A DNA stretch of 64,000 nucleotides from Symbiodinium natans (lineage: Eukaryota > Sar > Dinophyceae > Suessiales > Symbiodiniaceae). The notes under the pieces were generated by a model. That model had not been told where the DNA came from. It made no database searches and saw only the letters and a program-made list of their open reading frames with translations. Positions 48,400 through 64,000 of the stretch are shown here, in pieces. A program made the position numbers and the translations under genes. The DNA lies in the NCBI GenBank assembly GCA_905221605.1, contig CAJNDS010002618.1, positions 124,001-188,000 of the forward strand. The letters are read 5' to 3'. How positions within the stretch are numbered: the first letter of the stretch is position 1; each line of letters begins with the position of its first letter.

Positions 48400-49070
48400 G
48401 AGAAAGCTGTGCATGTCTCAATGCACATGTCCCGCTTGAGCCTTCGGCTCTTCCGGTCCTTCTGCAGCTCGATCTCAACACCTGCCTGGGACTCTGGCAA
48501 CCCACTGTTGAAATCGTGAAAATGTGCGAAATTACTTGCACTTTTGGCGATGCGCAGCAAAGCATGCCTGCATCTGCCGGAAGATGTAGTCGAACTTCTG
48601 ACGCCACACCTGACATTGTCGGTATGGCCATGATCATACACCCCAGGACCCCAGGAGCCTCTTTCCGTATAAGGTCTTGGTGGAATCGTTCAACCTGGGT
48701 GTGTTGGCCGAGTGCTGCCCACTACCGCTTTTCTTTTAATGCGCGAACATCACGGAACGCAGCCGCAGACGCTCCAGCAACAAGGCTCGTGCCTTTCGCG
48801 GCCGCTGCTTGCCGTCGGCAGCTGTCCAAGAAACGAGTTGAAAGAGACGGGATACGGACTTCCTTCTGTTCTTCAACATTCTTCAACTCTCCAACTCCAG
48901 CCTTCAATGCCATCAACTCGGCGGGCAGCCACAGCCTGACAGCTCACAAGAGTCCGAGTCTCCAGCGCCAAGAGCTCCGACATACTGACATAACCCGCAT
49001 TCTTCAATGTCATGTGAGAAAGGCGGGCCTCGAAAGCATCAATCGCGGCTTCCTGCGGCAGTCGCTGCGC
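48400..49070 (-). CDS. Possible exons, unknown protein
   Basis: Coding-like minus-strand blocks occur at about 49065-48940 (LPQEAAIDAFEARLSHMTLK, then GYVSMSELLALE), which ends at a GC donor after TGTCAG, and at about 48916-48722 (LKAGVGELKNVEEQKEVRIP). A third is at about 48530-48430 (VEIELQKDRKSRRLKRD). They may belong to one gene. The first two are only a few bases apart and in different frames, so a frameshift or a missed junction remains. No family was recognised. Confidence 0.3.
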
Positions 49071-49079
49071 GTTAATCAC

Positions 49080-49809
49080 TCTAAGGAAACCTCCGGTCCA
49101 GAAACACAGCTAATTTACACAAAAGAAGGAAATAATTGAAGCTGAGTGCTTCGAGCAAGAACCTGTCGCATTCCACGGGATCCCTGCGCCTCCAAGTCAA
49201 GTGGAGAAGCCTCAAAAGAGGCGGTCTCAAGGACCGGAGCCAGGGCTCGATAAACAGCACGTCTGCCTTTTTTGAGCATTTTTGAGGCTTTGCTGCAAAA
49301 GCCCCCCTCTCTGCAAGCCAAGGAGCCGCAGCCCGCATCCTCGTGTTTCACACTGGACACACTAAGTCGCGAAGCTCGGGCCCTGCTCAGTGCAGCCTGG
49401 TTCTAGCCATCGGGGTGGGAGAGGGAGTCCGGCTGCGTCTCTCCATGGCGGCCTCGTGTCCGCACATCACGAAAAAGGCGCATGGATCTCACAAGGCCAA
49501 ACCAGCGCAACTCCGACTATTCAGAATATGAAGAGCTTTTCGAGCCTTGCTATAGAATAAAGCGACTACAGGATTGGTAATCACGGCAACAATTGCTAAA
49601 CACCTGATTGGTTTCATGTCATGCAGCAGACGTAAGCCATCCACATCCTCAAAAGTAGCTAGAGCAGAGGTGGCAAGTCGCCAGCGATGGTAAGTTGTGG
49701 TACAGTAGCACTCAGAACAGCAGTGACAGCAACGACTGACACACGAGCGACACCCAATGAGATTCGGCCTGCTCCAGTCGCTCCTGCACACGCACCACGG
49801 CGAAAAGAG

Positions 49810-49843
<34 letters not shown>

Positions 49844-51215
49844 GATCGAAGTGAGCACGTTCCACAAGACCCGACGAGATCCCCCCCCGCCAGCAGACCC
49901 ATCTCGGCATGCGCACCTTCCGCGCCTTCTGCATGCGCCGTCGAATGGTGATGACCTTAGCTAAGTCCAAAAGACCTTTCCGGCAACTACGTGATGCAAA
50001 ACACGATGAAAATGATGCAAATGATCTAAACCCAGATGTAGCCCTCTGGCGCTAAGACACTGGCACTGTCGCCCGGCCTGAACCAGGCCGACTCGACTGC
50101 GAACGCAACAGAATGCACAGATCACGCCGTGCAAACTCCAGGCCTGGCCTGAAAGCGGCCACATCCTCCTCCACCGCCTCTTCCTGAGCATCCTTCTCCT
50201 TGTCCTTCTCATTGTCGCTCTCTTCTTCTCTCTCCTCACCATCAGCCATGACCTCGGGCTGCCAGTGATAGCCGTCGACTAGCAGCAACTCCAACTGCTA
50301 ACACTTTAAGCTCCTGACCGAGGATGTTGGCACTCTCTTGAAGCCAATTTCGAGCCAAGAGTGAGCAGCGAGCATAGCTTCGCAACTTCGCACAGCATCA
50401 CAGGCTATACAACTGAAGTCGTAGATGTGCCACTGCCTATACGATGCAAGAAGTCTGAAAAAAGCAGAGAGCCCACCCGAACGCCTGCCAAGAGCCCAAG
50501 CAATCCACCAGAATCCTCGGAAAGGAAATGAGGGACAACCGGCAAAGGTTTACATTGGGTCGGTCGTGAACTGGCATTGTGGACCAAGCTCTGTCCCTCT
50601 TTCTCTCCTCCAGGGGCAGGTTCGTGAGCTGGGAGAGGCCGACACTGGCGCCGTCGATCTGCCAAAGGATGTGGCAGAACTCCGACAATTCAATCAAGAG
50701 TGTGAACCTCACTCTAGTGCTCTCGTGAATGTCCGCTCTTCGCACGCCCACAAACCCTTTACAAATCTTGACATCCCAAAGTGCTTGTACAAGTCTTGAC
50801 ATCCCAAAGTGCTTGTTGTGACTAAGCCTCACTCGGAAGTCTGCGCTCACATACAAAGTTGGCATCCGGGCAAGTCGGCTAGTCTTCATTCTTCAAAGTG
50901 GGTTCTGTCTCAGGCTGCAGCAGTGTCACCCTGGGCCGAGGCGTCCCTGGCGACTAGCCAGAAGACGAGCAGGCAAAGGACGACGAAAGCCAAATCCTGC
51001 ACAACAATCATGACTCAGGTTTGCGTGAATCAACAATGAAGCGAACCACACTTCACGCCAATGACTGTTGACATGCATCTAGCGCCCTTCCTCGACATCG
51101 GCTTCTTCGGGGACCCCCGCCGGCGCGGCACCCACGAAAGCCTTGTAGCATGCGCGTACAGCATTGGCAAGGGCACATCTCCGAGTGCTTCAGCAAGCTC
51201 AAACCGTGTCTCTGT
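49080..51215. other. No gene recognised; short (CA)n
   Basis: A CA tract lies at 49813-49841. A minus-strand Glu/Arg-rich frame near 50250-50150 (EEREEESDNEKDKEKDAQEE) may be an exon of a charged helical segment, but no splice-linked partner was found. Confidence 0.35.
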
Positions 51216-54560
<3,345 letters not shown>

Positions 54561-56400
54561 GTCGTGCGCTGGCTGGTTTTGCGTTTTCCCTCCACTGCTC
54601 GCTCTGAAAACCAACAGGTCAACTGCGGGTCAATTTGTTCGCGGCGGGACTCTACACATTGTGCTGCGTTTATCCTACAGCGTTTCTTTCTACTTCGACG
54701 TCATCGGGAATGTATTGGCAAAACCTCCTCAGCAGCGGCGTCATCGATCTTCAGCGCCCCTGGCACCATGGAAGGCCACGGTCGAGAAAACTGAAAAACC
54801 ACACGAGATTCGAGCCTTCAGCAGGCTTTACTTTAAGCTTTGGACGACGCGCCTCCTCCGGTAAAACGGGCCCAGAAAGCGGACGAAAGGCCCAGCTTCA
54901 TCACCTCCATCCGTCGGGCTACAGAAAATAGACTGAACGACAAGGCTTGCTGGAAGGGTTTAGATGGACTTGCACAGTCGCAAGCTTCGTGCTGTAGGTC
55001 TTCTTGCCTTCCCTTTCGCATGCGCTCATGAGCAATGTTCACAGTTTCTGTCTTCTCGTGTGGAAGCCACTGTTGTTTGCCTCGCCATGGCTCCCTCACA
55101 CAGGGAGTAAGTGCCACCTGTTCTCACAAATCCCATCAGTGATGCCTGATGCTCCCAACTTCTGCTGCGGGTGGGGCGATGTGTGTGACATTCGTCGCAC
55201 TTGCTTAACGAGAGCCCCTCTAATGCTTTCGATTGTCCAGGTCCTCCAGTGCCCAGACTCTTACACGATTTCGCGTGACTTGCAAAAAGTTCTCCAAAAC
55301 CAGAACCAACCTGCTTTCAAATGCTGTTTTCCAAAACCTGTGCCTCGGCGAGTGGAGTTGCCTCCGCCCGGCTGCTGAGGGTGGCCTGGGCTGAGCGCAA
55401 GCCGAGGAATCGCTAATCGCTTCCTTCGAAAAAAAAACGCAGAAAAAATCCGAAATATTTGTGACACTCTGCGACCGGCAACCGCCGCCTCGGCCACTGC
55501 CGCACTGACCGCGCTGCGGCCTCAAGGGAGCAGTAGAGAGGAGGCGAGAGCCTAGCAAGGTGCCTAATGATAATGGGGGCCGAAGCGGGCATACTTAGGG
55601 TCCAGGACCACGCAACACAAAAAAGCGAGGCACGAAAAGAGGTATCAAAAGCTCACGAAAGCATGGGACACAAGCAGAAAAAACATTCAGATTCAAAACC
55701 CGTCCTCCCGACGCGGCTCGGGCTGCATCACCCGGCAAGGCTCCATGATTACCTCCAAGGCCTCAGGACAAGGAGGAGACAGGGAAAAGCCATCACAGAA
55801 GACTTTGAAGACTTTGCAGGCCCTCTTCACGTATTCTCTCTGTCTCTCTCTCACTCCCAAGGCTGTTTGCCACGAAGACACTGCTCCTCTAACGACAGCA
55901 CTGACATCGTCTGTTGAATATTGAACTCCTGCTTTCTGCTGCTCCTCCCAAGGGGCCAGAAGACACAAGCAGCGCTCTGACACATGCCTGCGAAGACAAC
56001 TCACAAACATCATGCCCAAGTAAAGATCTGGAGTCCAATGACCCTACACAGTATCAAGCCTTCTAGGCGCATAGAATGCCACCCCCGCAAGAAGAAATGT
56101 CAAACGTATTTTCACACGCCGCGCCACATACTGACACTGTCCATCCACATCCACATGGTGCTTCAGGTCCTCATGGCTGCCCATGCCAGCACCACAGACC
56201 CAGATGTGCACAACATCGTTTCACCCCGCTCATCCTGCAAGACCTCTTTCTGCCAAAATGCAAAGTAGCCCGCGAAAATGTTTCAGCACGAATGGCGGGC
56301 CCTCGATGCTCATTGCTCTGCCCCGCTGCTTTAAACAAAAACAAAAATACAAGGTTTCTACTGCCAACCCCTAAAGTCTTCTGGTTCGTGTTACGATAGC
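54561..56400. other. No gene recognised
   Basis: Mixed sequence after the GT tract. Frames below 130 codons without motifs. Confidence 0.4.
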
Positions 56401-56760
56401 CTATCTCTCTATCTCTGCATCCTCTCTCTCTCTCCCTCCTCTCTCTCTCTCTCTCTCTCTCGTTTCTCTCTCTCTAACCCCCTCTCTATGCTCTCTCTCT
56501 ATCTTGCTCTCTTTCTCTTTTCTCTGTTTTCTTTTTCTCTTTTCTTTTCACTTTTTTGTCTGTCTCCTTCTTTGCTTTCTCTTTATTTGATTTACCCATC
56601 TCTCTTCTTCTTCTTCTTCTTCTTCTCATTCTTCTCTTCTCTTCTTCTTCTCTTCTTTCTTCTTTTCTTCTTCTTCTTCTTCTTCTTTTCTTTTCTTCTT
56701 CTTCTTCTTCCTCTTCCTCCTCCTTTCCTTCTTCTTCTTCTTCTATTCCTCTTCTCTCTT
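56401..56760. repeat. Polypyrimidine tract (CT)n / (TTC)n
   Basis: About 360 bp of almost pure C and T on the plus strand: first CTCTCT, then CTTCTT triplets. Such tracts can form triplex (H-)DNA. Another CT run lies at 56869-56896. Confidence 0.95.
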
Positions 56761-56983
56761 ACTACGGGCCTGAAGAGCGCGAATCTGTTCTTCTTATACG
56801 GGGCATGAGGGGCCCGAAGACCCCCCGCGCGCGCGGGCACGCCCAGAGTCCCACTCGCTAGGCGCGAATCTCTCCTCTCTCTCTCTCTCTCTCTCTTTTC
56901 CTATTTTTCTCCTTTGGTTAGGCTCCAGGCTGTCACGGAGCCAAGCCCTAGCAGCTTCAGAGCCTCCTGGGACAGAGTGAGAG

Positions 56984-57032
56984 TGGGTGATAGTGAGAGT
57001 GAGAGTGAGAGTGAGAAGTGAGAAGTGAGAGT

Positions 57033-57066
<34 letters not shown>
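56984..57066. repeat. (GAGAGT)n / (GA)n purine repeat
   Basis: GTGAGA hexamers turn into pure GA. With the CT tract about 230 bp to the left this makes an inverted arrangement. Confidence 0.9.
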
Positions 57067-57071
<5 letters not shown>

Positions 57072-57231
57072 CGATCAAAGAGAAGCCTGCTTGGTCAGTT
57101 GGATGCTTGGGTCACGTGGAGCCTGCTTGCACCAGTAACCTTTACCTTTTGTAGCAAGATTTGCTGTTGGACGATTGGCTTGTTGGACCCGATGTTATGT
57201 ACAGTAAGCAATAGGCGCTCTCCTCCAAGCT

Positions 57232-57368
57232 GCATGACACCCCCACTCTGGCATCGCGATGTACAAAGCCACTCTGCAACTGCGACTTCCGAACCTTCTT
57301 CAAAGCACCAAGCAACAAAGGCAAGCCAAAGGCATCAAACACCGAGCACATCTTCCTCGCCTCCCCTT
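57232..57368 (-). CDS. Possible exon, unknown
   Basis: A minus-strand frame with coding-like sequence (MCSVFDAFGLPLLLGALKKV, then SGFVHRDARVGV). Splice borders are not fixed and no family is known to me. Confidence 0.25.
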
Positions 57369-57649
57369 GCCTTTTGTCCCCGAGCTGCAATGAGCCGAGC
57401 CTGTGTTGGAGGCATACAGGACACCTTTGGGGACTTTTTTGTCCGTGTTCAGCGAGCCAGATTAATGGTCCAGAGACCCACCCAGGCTATGGGCAATGGC
57501 TCGTTTTGGACTTGCCAGGCATATTGCTGTCGCCGCCGCAGCGCATGGCCACTGATTTGACCAATGCACTGCGGGGCAGCAGTCGCAACAGAGTCTGCCT
57601 GGAATATCCCCCGGCAGACAGAAATATGGAATGACGGCACAAGGAGCAA

Positions 57650-58900
57650 AGCTCCAATCGGCTCCGCTCCATTAGAAGCTGCTCCAGATGTCCCCAGCGG
57701 TTACCCCAGTCTTACCCAAGGGTCACCTCTGGGGAGCCGCTATCACAAATCAGTTGGCTCCTTACCTAAATTCGCGATCTGCCCATGCCCTGCAGATGAA
57801 ACCGTCTGATGTACACGTCAGAAGCTGAGAACTTAGGCTACGCTGCACAGGCATCGGGACCCTTGGAGAAAAAACGTCGCATCATCTCTGCGGCGACTGC
57901 ATGCTCGCTGTCTCAAGAGAGCCTGAGCGCAGCACCACCTGTAACTGACATGAAGAGCCCTCCGCTGGACCCTGCTCGACTATCGGCGGGAGGATCCCAA
58001 ACGGGTCAAGTCTAAACACAAGCGTTCCTTTGCGGCAGAACCGTGGACAGGCTCGATGGCAATTGGAGCAGAACGAAGAAGGGTCAGGATGTATCAGGAT
58101 GCGTCAGGACGGTATGTGTAGCATGCAGAATTGCATAGAGCAGTCTTGAATGGTGTGCTCTGTCGTGCTTCTGGGCTATCAAGCACAGCACATGTGAACA
58201 CCTTTCCTGATGAATGAGGACATGCCCAAATGCTCTCGACCTGATCATGGTCTGGAAAAGTGGGGCTCGCATCTACGTTCGGCAAAAGCCAAGAAGCTTT
58301 GCTTCGCGCTTTTAACACGCGGATCTGTGAGCTGAATGCCTAAATCATACCTCGGCCATGATTTTACTATCTTCGTGTTTAACAACGCGTCTCCATGGGG
58401 GGGGGCGGGGGGTGGGGCCTGAATAGTCATGTATGAACCGTCCAGCTGTCAAGCTCGGTTATATTCAACTTGGTCTCTACAACCTCTTCTGCTTTGCAAT
58501 GCTTCTCGCCTTTTGTTTACGACAGATGCTGCTGCAGCAAGGTAGTGAGACGCATGAGCTGCCTTGGCTTGGGGCTGTAGTAAAAGCGCAGCGATGCGTC
58601 GATCACCTCACCTTGGCACTGCGTCATGTGGCTGTAGCTTCCAAGGTCGGGAGGATTCTTGACATTGATATGTCGTAATCACCTGCGAAGCAGTTCTTAA
58701 ACCATCTTAAACCTCTTACCAAGCAGTCTAAGGAACCCTCTGCTGAGAAATGCAACACACGTCCCTCCCAATTTAACGTTTCAGTGCAAGATCTGTGCGG
58801 GAGTGGCTTTGCAAGTGCATGTTGCACACAGTAACCGAAAGATGTTTGTGCTAGGGTATGAATACGCAGCGCAGATGTACAAGTTCGGCAAACACCGCTG
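57650..58900. other. No gene recognised
   Basis: A short G run is present at about 58398-58412. Otherwise mixed sequence with short frames. Confidence 0.4.
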
Positions 58901-58934
58901 CACACACCGCACCATTGAACCGAACCCTAGATTC

Positions 58935-59560
58935 AGCTTCTGACCAGCAAATTCCACACTGTACATGAAACCTCGGCCAGGGTGAACATGGGAACATGGG
59001 CTTTCAGCCAAGTCGCCGAGAGCCGCAGCAGGCAGCCGAGTGCACATGCTCTTGATGTCGTGCCAATCCTGTCCCGAATTTCCTCTCAATCCAACCGCAC
59101 ACCCTTTGTGGACAAAGCACATCTCAGCAGGGTAGCAGAGTTTAGTACCCAAGCACCTGCCGCTCCACCAGCTGCACTTTAAGCCCAGTGCTTGGGAGCA
59201 AGGCATTTTCGATGCCTGAAAATCTCTCAGTGCTGGCAGCTGCTGGTAACTGTCAAGATATGTCAAGACAAGGTCAGCAGTGGTCGGGGCACCTTGCAGG
59301 AAGAGGCCCCAGGATTCCTCAAAGCGCAGTGCAGCAGTGCTTAGCGAACGCTGAATCTGGCTGCGAGTCTCAAGACCGGACTTTTTTCCCGACGGTTCGG
59401 GCACGCACTGGACCACTGTACAAGTCAGGAGGCATCCCAACTCATTGAACATTTCGCAAGTTGGCTCCGTGACTGGCCCTCGAGCTTCGATGAAATCCTT
59501 GTGAACGTACTCGGGATACTGCGGGAGTGCCGCAGATGCGTGATTTTGTGCCTCCTTCTC
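58935..59560 (-). CDS. Candidate multi-exon gene, unknown family
   Basis: One minus-strand frame (59659-58781) stays open for 292 codons and contains well-formed exons. Exon 59368-59216 is exactly 51 codons, AG before and GC donor after, with FEESWGLFLQGAPTTADLVL and TYLDSYQQLPALRDFQ. It splices in phase to 59068 (AG at 59070-59069), giving DWHDIKSMCTRLPAAALGDL and, in the same frame, GFMYSVEFAGQKLN. An upstream block (about 59560-59440) has YPEYVHKDFIEARGPVTEP. The exact codon count and the matched phases make this the best unrecognised gene on the right side. The product looks globular and soluble. I cannot name it. Confidence 0.45.
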
Positions 59561-59899
59561 CACGAAGCTGATTGGTCTGGAGCTTCTCTGCAAGAAGAGC
59601 TCCTTCGCTCCTGTATTTATATGGGCCTCCCCCCCGGCATCAGTGACAAGAATGTGCACGATGATCCGCTCTCTATCAGGACCATTCGATGGCCGATCGG
59701 ATGCAGAACTTCAGCATTACCACTAGACTCCTGGAAGCTCTCCACAGAAAACTCCCTGACATGCCTTTCGCTCTATCTGCAGGTGCTTCAGCTGGACAGC
59801 TCGGTTGGGATTGTTCCGGGGTCTACACTTGCCCGGAACACATCCAAGGACGGCGAATCTCCATTGGTGATGGCATCATGTCGCAAGTCCAGGTGATAT

Positions 59900-61340
59900 T
59901 TCTCGAAGTCTGGTTTCTCAAGCCATCTCCTCTGCCGTCTGCAGGAGCCCATTCTCCTTGATGGCATCACACGACAGCATCAGCACAGCCGCTCGGCTTG
60001 GGGCCATATCGAGGCCAAAGAGGCGCTCGCTCAAAAATCGACAAACAACCGTGACGAGAACCGAAATCCTTCGCACTCGAGCAGACACTGGGGCTCCCCC
60101 CGATTTGCACTCAGTTTGCACTCAGTTTGCACTCAGTTTTAACAGGATGCGCAAGAACCCAATCCTCTGGCTGCTCTGCCCACAGGTGCCGCAGCTTCCA
60201 CAAAGAGTGCCTGCCAGCACCCACAGCCAAGCACCCAACAGAGATCATGCTGGAAGCCGAGGGCGCTGCACTTCTGCCAAGACCTTCAGCACTTTACGGA
60301 GGCTGAGGAATGCCTGGAAGCGAAAACTCGAAGGGGAGCACATTGCTTCGAGCATCGACACCCTAGACCTATGGGCAGGCTCTCATCTGGGGATGGAGCA
60401 TGTGCAGGCATACTCGTTCCATCCACTATGGGGAGGGGCTGACCCCAAACGACTCTCCCCATAGTGGCCATGCATTAAACCCCGCAAAAATAGAATCACT
60501 CGAAACTTAAGAAGCGAACCTCACTGACCTTTACATCTCCTTTAGTGCGCTCTTTTCTTGTATCGATACGACGAAACTTCCGACTACCCAAAATCACATA
60601 TTCGACGCAACGCTATGTCGCGAACTCCTCTGCCGAAACTCTAGACAGCTTCGTTCTCCCGTCTCCTTGCTATGTTCACTAATCGTCTCCCGCTTTCCAT
60701 TTCCTCCTCGACATGCCGGAAGAGAGAAAAACCGAGACACAGAGTCAGAGACTGAGATGGGCGAGAAGGAGAAAAAAGATAGAGCAGAGGGAGATAAGAA
60801 GGGAGAGGGAGGCAGAACTCGATTGATGTCAGCGGGCCCGGGTGCTGAAGGCAATCTTCCGTGTAGTGACAGCATCTAAGGTTATCTTGGTCATCTTCTC
60901 TGCTTCCTGATTGCAGGCAATTTAGGTCATCTTCTCCATCTTTCCCACGTTCTCAAAGCATGGGTGTTGAAGACACCCAAGGTCCCTTTCTTTTCGGGGC
61001 GTTTGCGAAAGCAACGCTGTTGAAGAAGGCTTGAAAGGTACTTCTCAATTTGCTTCATAATGTTTGAGCATCAAGGCCATCTTCTCTTCTCCAGAGTCCT
61101 TCTTATGAAAGCTCGCAACGTGGTTGCGAATTTTGCCCGAAGTGCGAGCTCCCGCCAAAACAACGGTTGACCCCGATCCTTTGACTTGTAGCTATACTCT
61201 GCGTGCTTGTGTCCAAAGTTTGAGCTCCCCTACCTAATCTCCGGCCAGAAAGTGTAAATAAGCCTGGGATTCTCCAGGACCCTCCCGGATACTTGCGAGA
61301 TTCTCTGCTGGATTCTTCTTCTTCGGCTGGCACTCGGATA
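59900..61340. other. No gene recognised
   Basis: A tandem triplication of a 12-bp TTTGCACTCAGT unit lies at 60103-60139. Nothing else was identified. Confidence 0.4.
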
Positions 61341-61345
61341 CTCTC

Positions 61346-61525
61346 ACAGGATGCAGGATTTGGCTGGACCAAGCGGGACGGCCTTGGCTTTAGCCTTGGC
61401 ATCCTGATCCTCCTTGGCCTTCTTAACCTTGGCCGGCTCCAGGAGCTGGACCGTTGCCCTGCACACCACACAGCTGGCGGTGAAGAAATCAGCTGGCAAC
61501 AAGTCACATTCAGAATTCAACACAA
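61346..61525 (-). CDS. Possible terminal exon with Lys/Ala-rich segment
   Basis: The minus strand encodes CDLLPADFFTASCVVCRATV, then LLEPAKVKKAKEDQDAKAKA and a stop soon after. The CVVC pair may be metal-binding. Composition is coding-like, but upstream exons are not located. Confidence 0.3.
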
Positions 61526-61624
61526 TCGTGAAAAGCCACGAGGGTCTCAAGAGCAAAAGCGGCAGGAGGGAGAGTGAAGAGCGCGGGAAGCAAACGGCAC
61601 ACCTGAAAGTATGCTGCAAGTGCG

Positions 61625-61675
61625 CGCACACACACACACACACTCACACACGCACTCTCACACTCACACTCGTCC
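61625..61675. repeat. (CA)n / CTCACA microsatellite
   Basis: CA repeats with CTCACA units. Confidence 0.9.
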
Positions 61676-62695
61676 AATGCCAGCGGCCCTTGTCCTCGCC
61701 TCAAAGTGGCCTCAACACGGCGACCTCACGTTGAGGGAAGAGATGGGAAGAGCGACAGAAGGAGGGACAGAGAACCAGAGAGAGAGAGAGAACGACAGAG
61801 ACCCTTCTTGTGCCAAGCGCAGAAAGGATACTGGACAGCAGCAGTAGTAGCTGGCGGGGCTCTTCTTGTTCCATTTCTGAACCTCTGCGCACACATGCGC
61901 ACGTGACAGCGCATGAGGATCTCTGCAGAGATGGCCCTGAGAGGCGAACCCAAAGGCGAAGACTCAGTCGGGGCCGCAGTGCTCTCCTCAAAAAGCAAAC
62001 TTAAAAAAGTAAGAAAAGATGAGGAGGGCTCGAAACGAGAGCTTGAGCCCCCCAACGTCCTAAGCCCGAGTCCGTGAGCGTCTTTCCAAAGGCTACCCCG
62101 ACATCGTCATCGCCCTGCGCAAGCCCATGATGGGAGCCCGCAATCCGGCTAGGAGAGATGCCCAGAAAAACCACAGCGGCCACAGCGGCATACGTGAACT
62201 GCATTCACCCGCGAAGCCAAAAGCGACCCTGAAACACCGACACGTGAACCAACTCCAGACGTTGCCTTAAGCTCAAACCCCAAAGCCCTCCGCGCCGACA
62301 ACGGTTTTCAAAGCCCTACAAACCCCACGTCGCAAACCGTTTTAGAGCCTAAACCTCTTGTCCAGCATGTGCTCCACTCATTGCCGACGCAGTAAAATGA
62401 AACCTACAACCAACTATTCGTCAAACTTAGGCGTTAAGATGCGTTAAGCCTCATCACTTGTAAGTTGTGCATTTCCTGCAGACCTGCGATGGCCCGCAAT
62501 CGGCACTACGGCGGGTCAACTTTGTCCGAACTCCCTGCTCTCCACCGAAACTTCTGAGGGACTGAAAAACGTGGAGGAATGAGGCCTCCCCCTCATCAGA
62601 GTCGGCGCACGTCTTCGCGACGGTGCCGCTGTGCTCTGGCAGCAGGCCTGGCGACTGAAGATTTGACTCCGTGCTCAGCACAAGGAAAAGTGGGG

Positions 62696-62772
62696 AGTGT
62701 GCAGCCTGTTCAGCCTGTGCAGCCTGTGCAGCCTGCGCAGCCTGTGCAGCCTTTGCAGCCTGTGCAGCCGTG
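62696..62772. repeat. 9-bp repeat GCAGCCTGT
   Basis: About eight imperfect copies. On the plus strand they read VQPVQP or ACAACA depending on frame. Confidence 0.85.
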
Positions 62773-64000
62773 CCAGGACCCGCCCCGCCTCCAGCCTTGC
62801 CTTCTAGATCTAAGCGCTCCGTAAATTGCAGTGTGGGAGTCTCGTTTCCTTGGTACGAAGCGCTACGTAAGCCATCATGTGATACAAGTCCGGCTTTCGG
62901 GCTTCATGGGCCGAGGGTTTAAGGTTTGGAGTTCAAGAGTTGAGGAAGCTTCGAGCTGAGATGTCCTGTTTCAGACAGGCCATTTAAGCTTGTGTGGCTT
63001 TGCATGGCTCTAGCATCCTCGAGCATCAAATCCCAAGCATGCGGCCAAGGATGAGGGTCTGCCCAGACCTGCAGGTGCAGATCAGGCAGGTCGAATGGTT
63101 CATTCGCTGCGGAACTTGGTGTTTTTTTTATAGGGCCCTAGGGGCAAAAGTCGGCAAGAGGCGAGGGCGACAGCGACAAGCTTTCCGTGCGATTGGGCAC
63201 GATTCGCGGCCCACGCGCGCAGCGTCTAACGGGAAGCATATCCTCAGAGTCGAGATATCGGGTGGTAATTCGGCGGTGGCATTGCGCTTCGAAAGCAGGC
63301 CGAGCAGAGCCCCGAAGAGCCCCAAAACCCGCTGTCAAAGGTTTGGCGCCGAGCCCGTTCCTGTAGACAAACACCTCAAAAGTAAGCTATACATGTTCGA
63401 GCCGGACCAGGGCGGTTGCTGCTCAGCCTTTACAGTCAGGCAGCATGTGTGAGAGCAATGAGAGCAAATGCATGACTGAATTCATGACTGCTTTTGCACT
63501 GCGACAACGTCTGTGCGGCCTTGGAGAGACTGAATCCGTGTTGGATGTGTTGGCCATGTCCACGCGAACGCTGATTCCGTTCCTTGGCAGACCACCCCAG
63601 ACGCCTCCAGAAGTCTAACTGTCTCTTGAAGGGGTCTTAAATGGTCTTAAGGCTTAAAGTGTCTTGAGCCTTTTGAGTCTCGAGCTCTCTTCCGTGGTGT
63701 GCTGAGGTCGCGTCGTAGCGGCACAGCAAACCATCGCCGCCGAAAATGGGGAAGCAAAAGACCAAAAAAAAACAAGAGTAGCTGCAAGCCCCAGCAGGAT
63801 GCAAGAGATGCAGGAACCAACCTGAAGCTGCTACAGAGAGATGCAAACCCTTGACATGAGCGCACCATGCCCGCATGTCACAAGTGGGTGGTCAAGAGCT
63901 TGGCTCCAATGATACGGCAGCCCTGGCATGCCTGCAGCTGTCCAAACCGCTGCGTGACATCGCCGGGAGCCTTGCGCAGGCCCGACATAATGACATACCC
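62773..64000. other. No gene recognised
   Basis: Mixed sequence to the right edge. Frames are short and without motifs. Confidence 0.4.

Noticed and set aside
56488-56861. Leucine/Phe/Ser-rich frames that could be called membrane proteins
   Set aside because: They come from the CT/TTC polypyrimidine tract.

Overview
The window looks like dinoflagellate nuclear DNA, most like Symbiodiniaceae or a relative. The evidence is indirect but consistent. Short exons are joined by compact introns with GC-AG as well as GT-AG borders. A secreted protein carries the dinoflagellate-type leader ending SSCAVNALQ and repeats with a CYxDIMWAK core. There are decayed leucine-rich repeats of the LQSLxF/SLENV type, a very large Helitron/PIF1-type transposon gene, TTTAGGG-type internal telomeric repeats and very heavy simple-repeat load. 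No bacterial operon, tRNA, rRNA or CRISPR array was seen. Every gene or exon I can support lies on the minus strand, as expected for one unidirectional dinoflagellate gene array.

Layout. 1-461: kinesin motor exons running off the left edge. 1.06-1.80 kb: an inverted-repeat-bounded, MITE-like element. 1.8-7.4 kb: mostly unrecognised non-coding DNA with microsatellites. 7.4-8.2 kb: a four-exon coiled-coil gene. 9.09-10.09 kb: an intronless secreted protein. 10.1-14.2 kb: scattered exon-like pieces. 14.28-19.01 kb: a C-rich mosaic satellite of about eight copies. 19.0-26.5 kb: a Helitron-like Rep/PIF1 helicase gene whose first exon is probably the small frame at 26489-25976; the helicase is broken by one frameshift. 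26.6-27.5 kb: degenerate telomeric repeats. 27.5-36.2 kb: little coding, ending in a 1.06-kb CA/CACACC microsatellite.

36.2-43.4 kb is a nested repeat region. Two nearly identical 775-bp blocks flank two decayed leucine-rich-repeat modules, each followed by a Ser/Thr-rich tail, with a scrambled aspartic-protease pseudogene between them. 43.4-45.8 kb holds a recent duplication, one copy of which carries a 1202-bp inserted DNA element. The empty and the filled site are both present, so the element's ends and 7-bp target duplication can be read directly. 45.8-64 kb is dominated by simple repeats (a 3.3-kb GT-rich tract at 51.2-54.5 kb, polypyrimidine at 56.4-56.8 kb) with a few minus-strand exon candidates.

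The long open frames across the CA/GT, C-rich and pyrimidine tracts come from base composition and are not genes. The genes present do not form one pathway: they are a motor protein, a coiled-coil protein, a secreted protein and remains of mobile or expanded families. The best material is the pair of mobile elements (Helitron-like and TIR-type) and the rearranged LRR/protease block.
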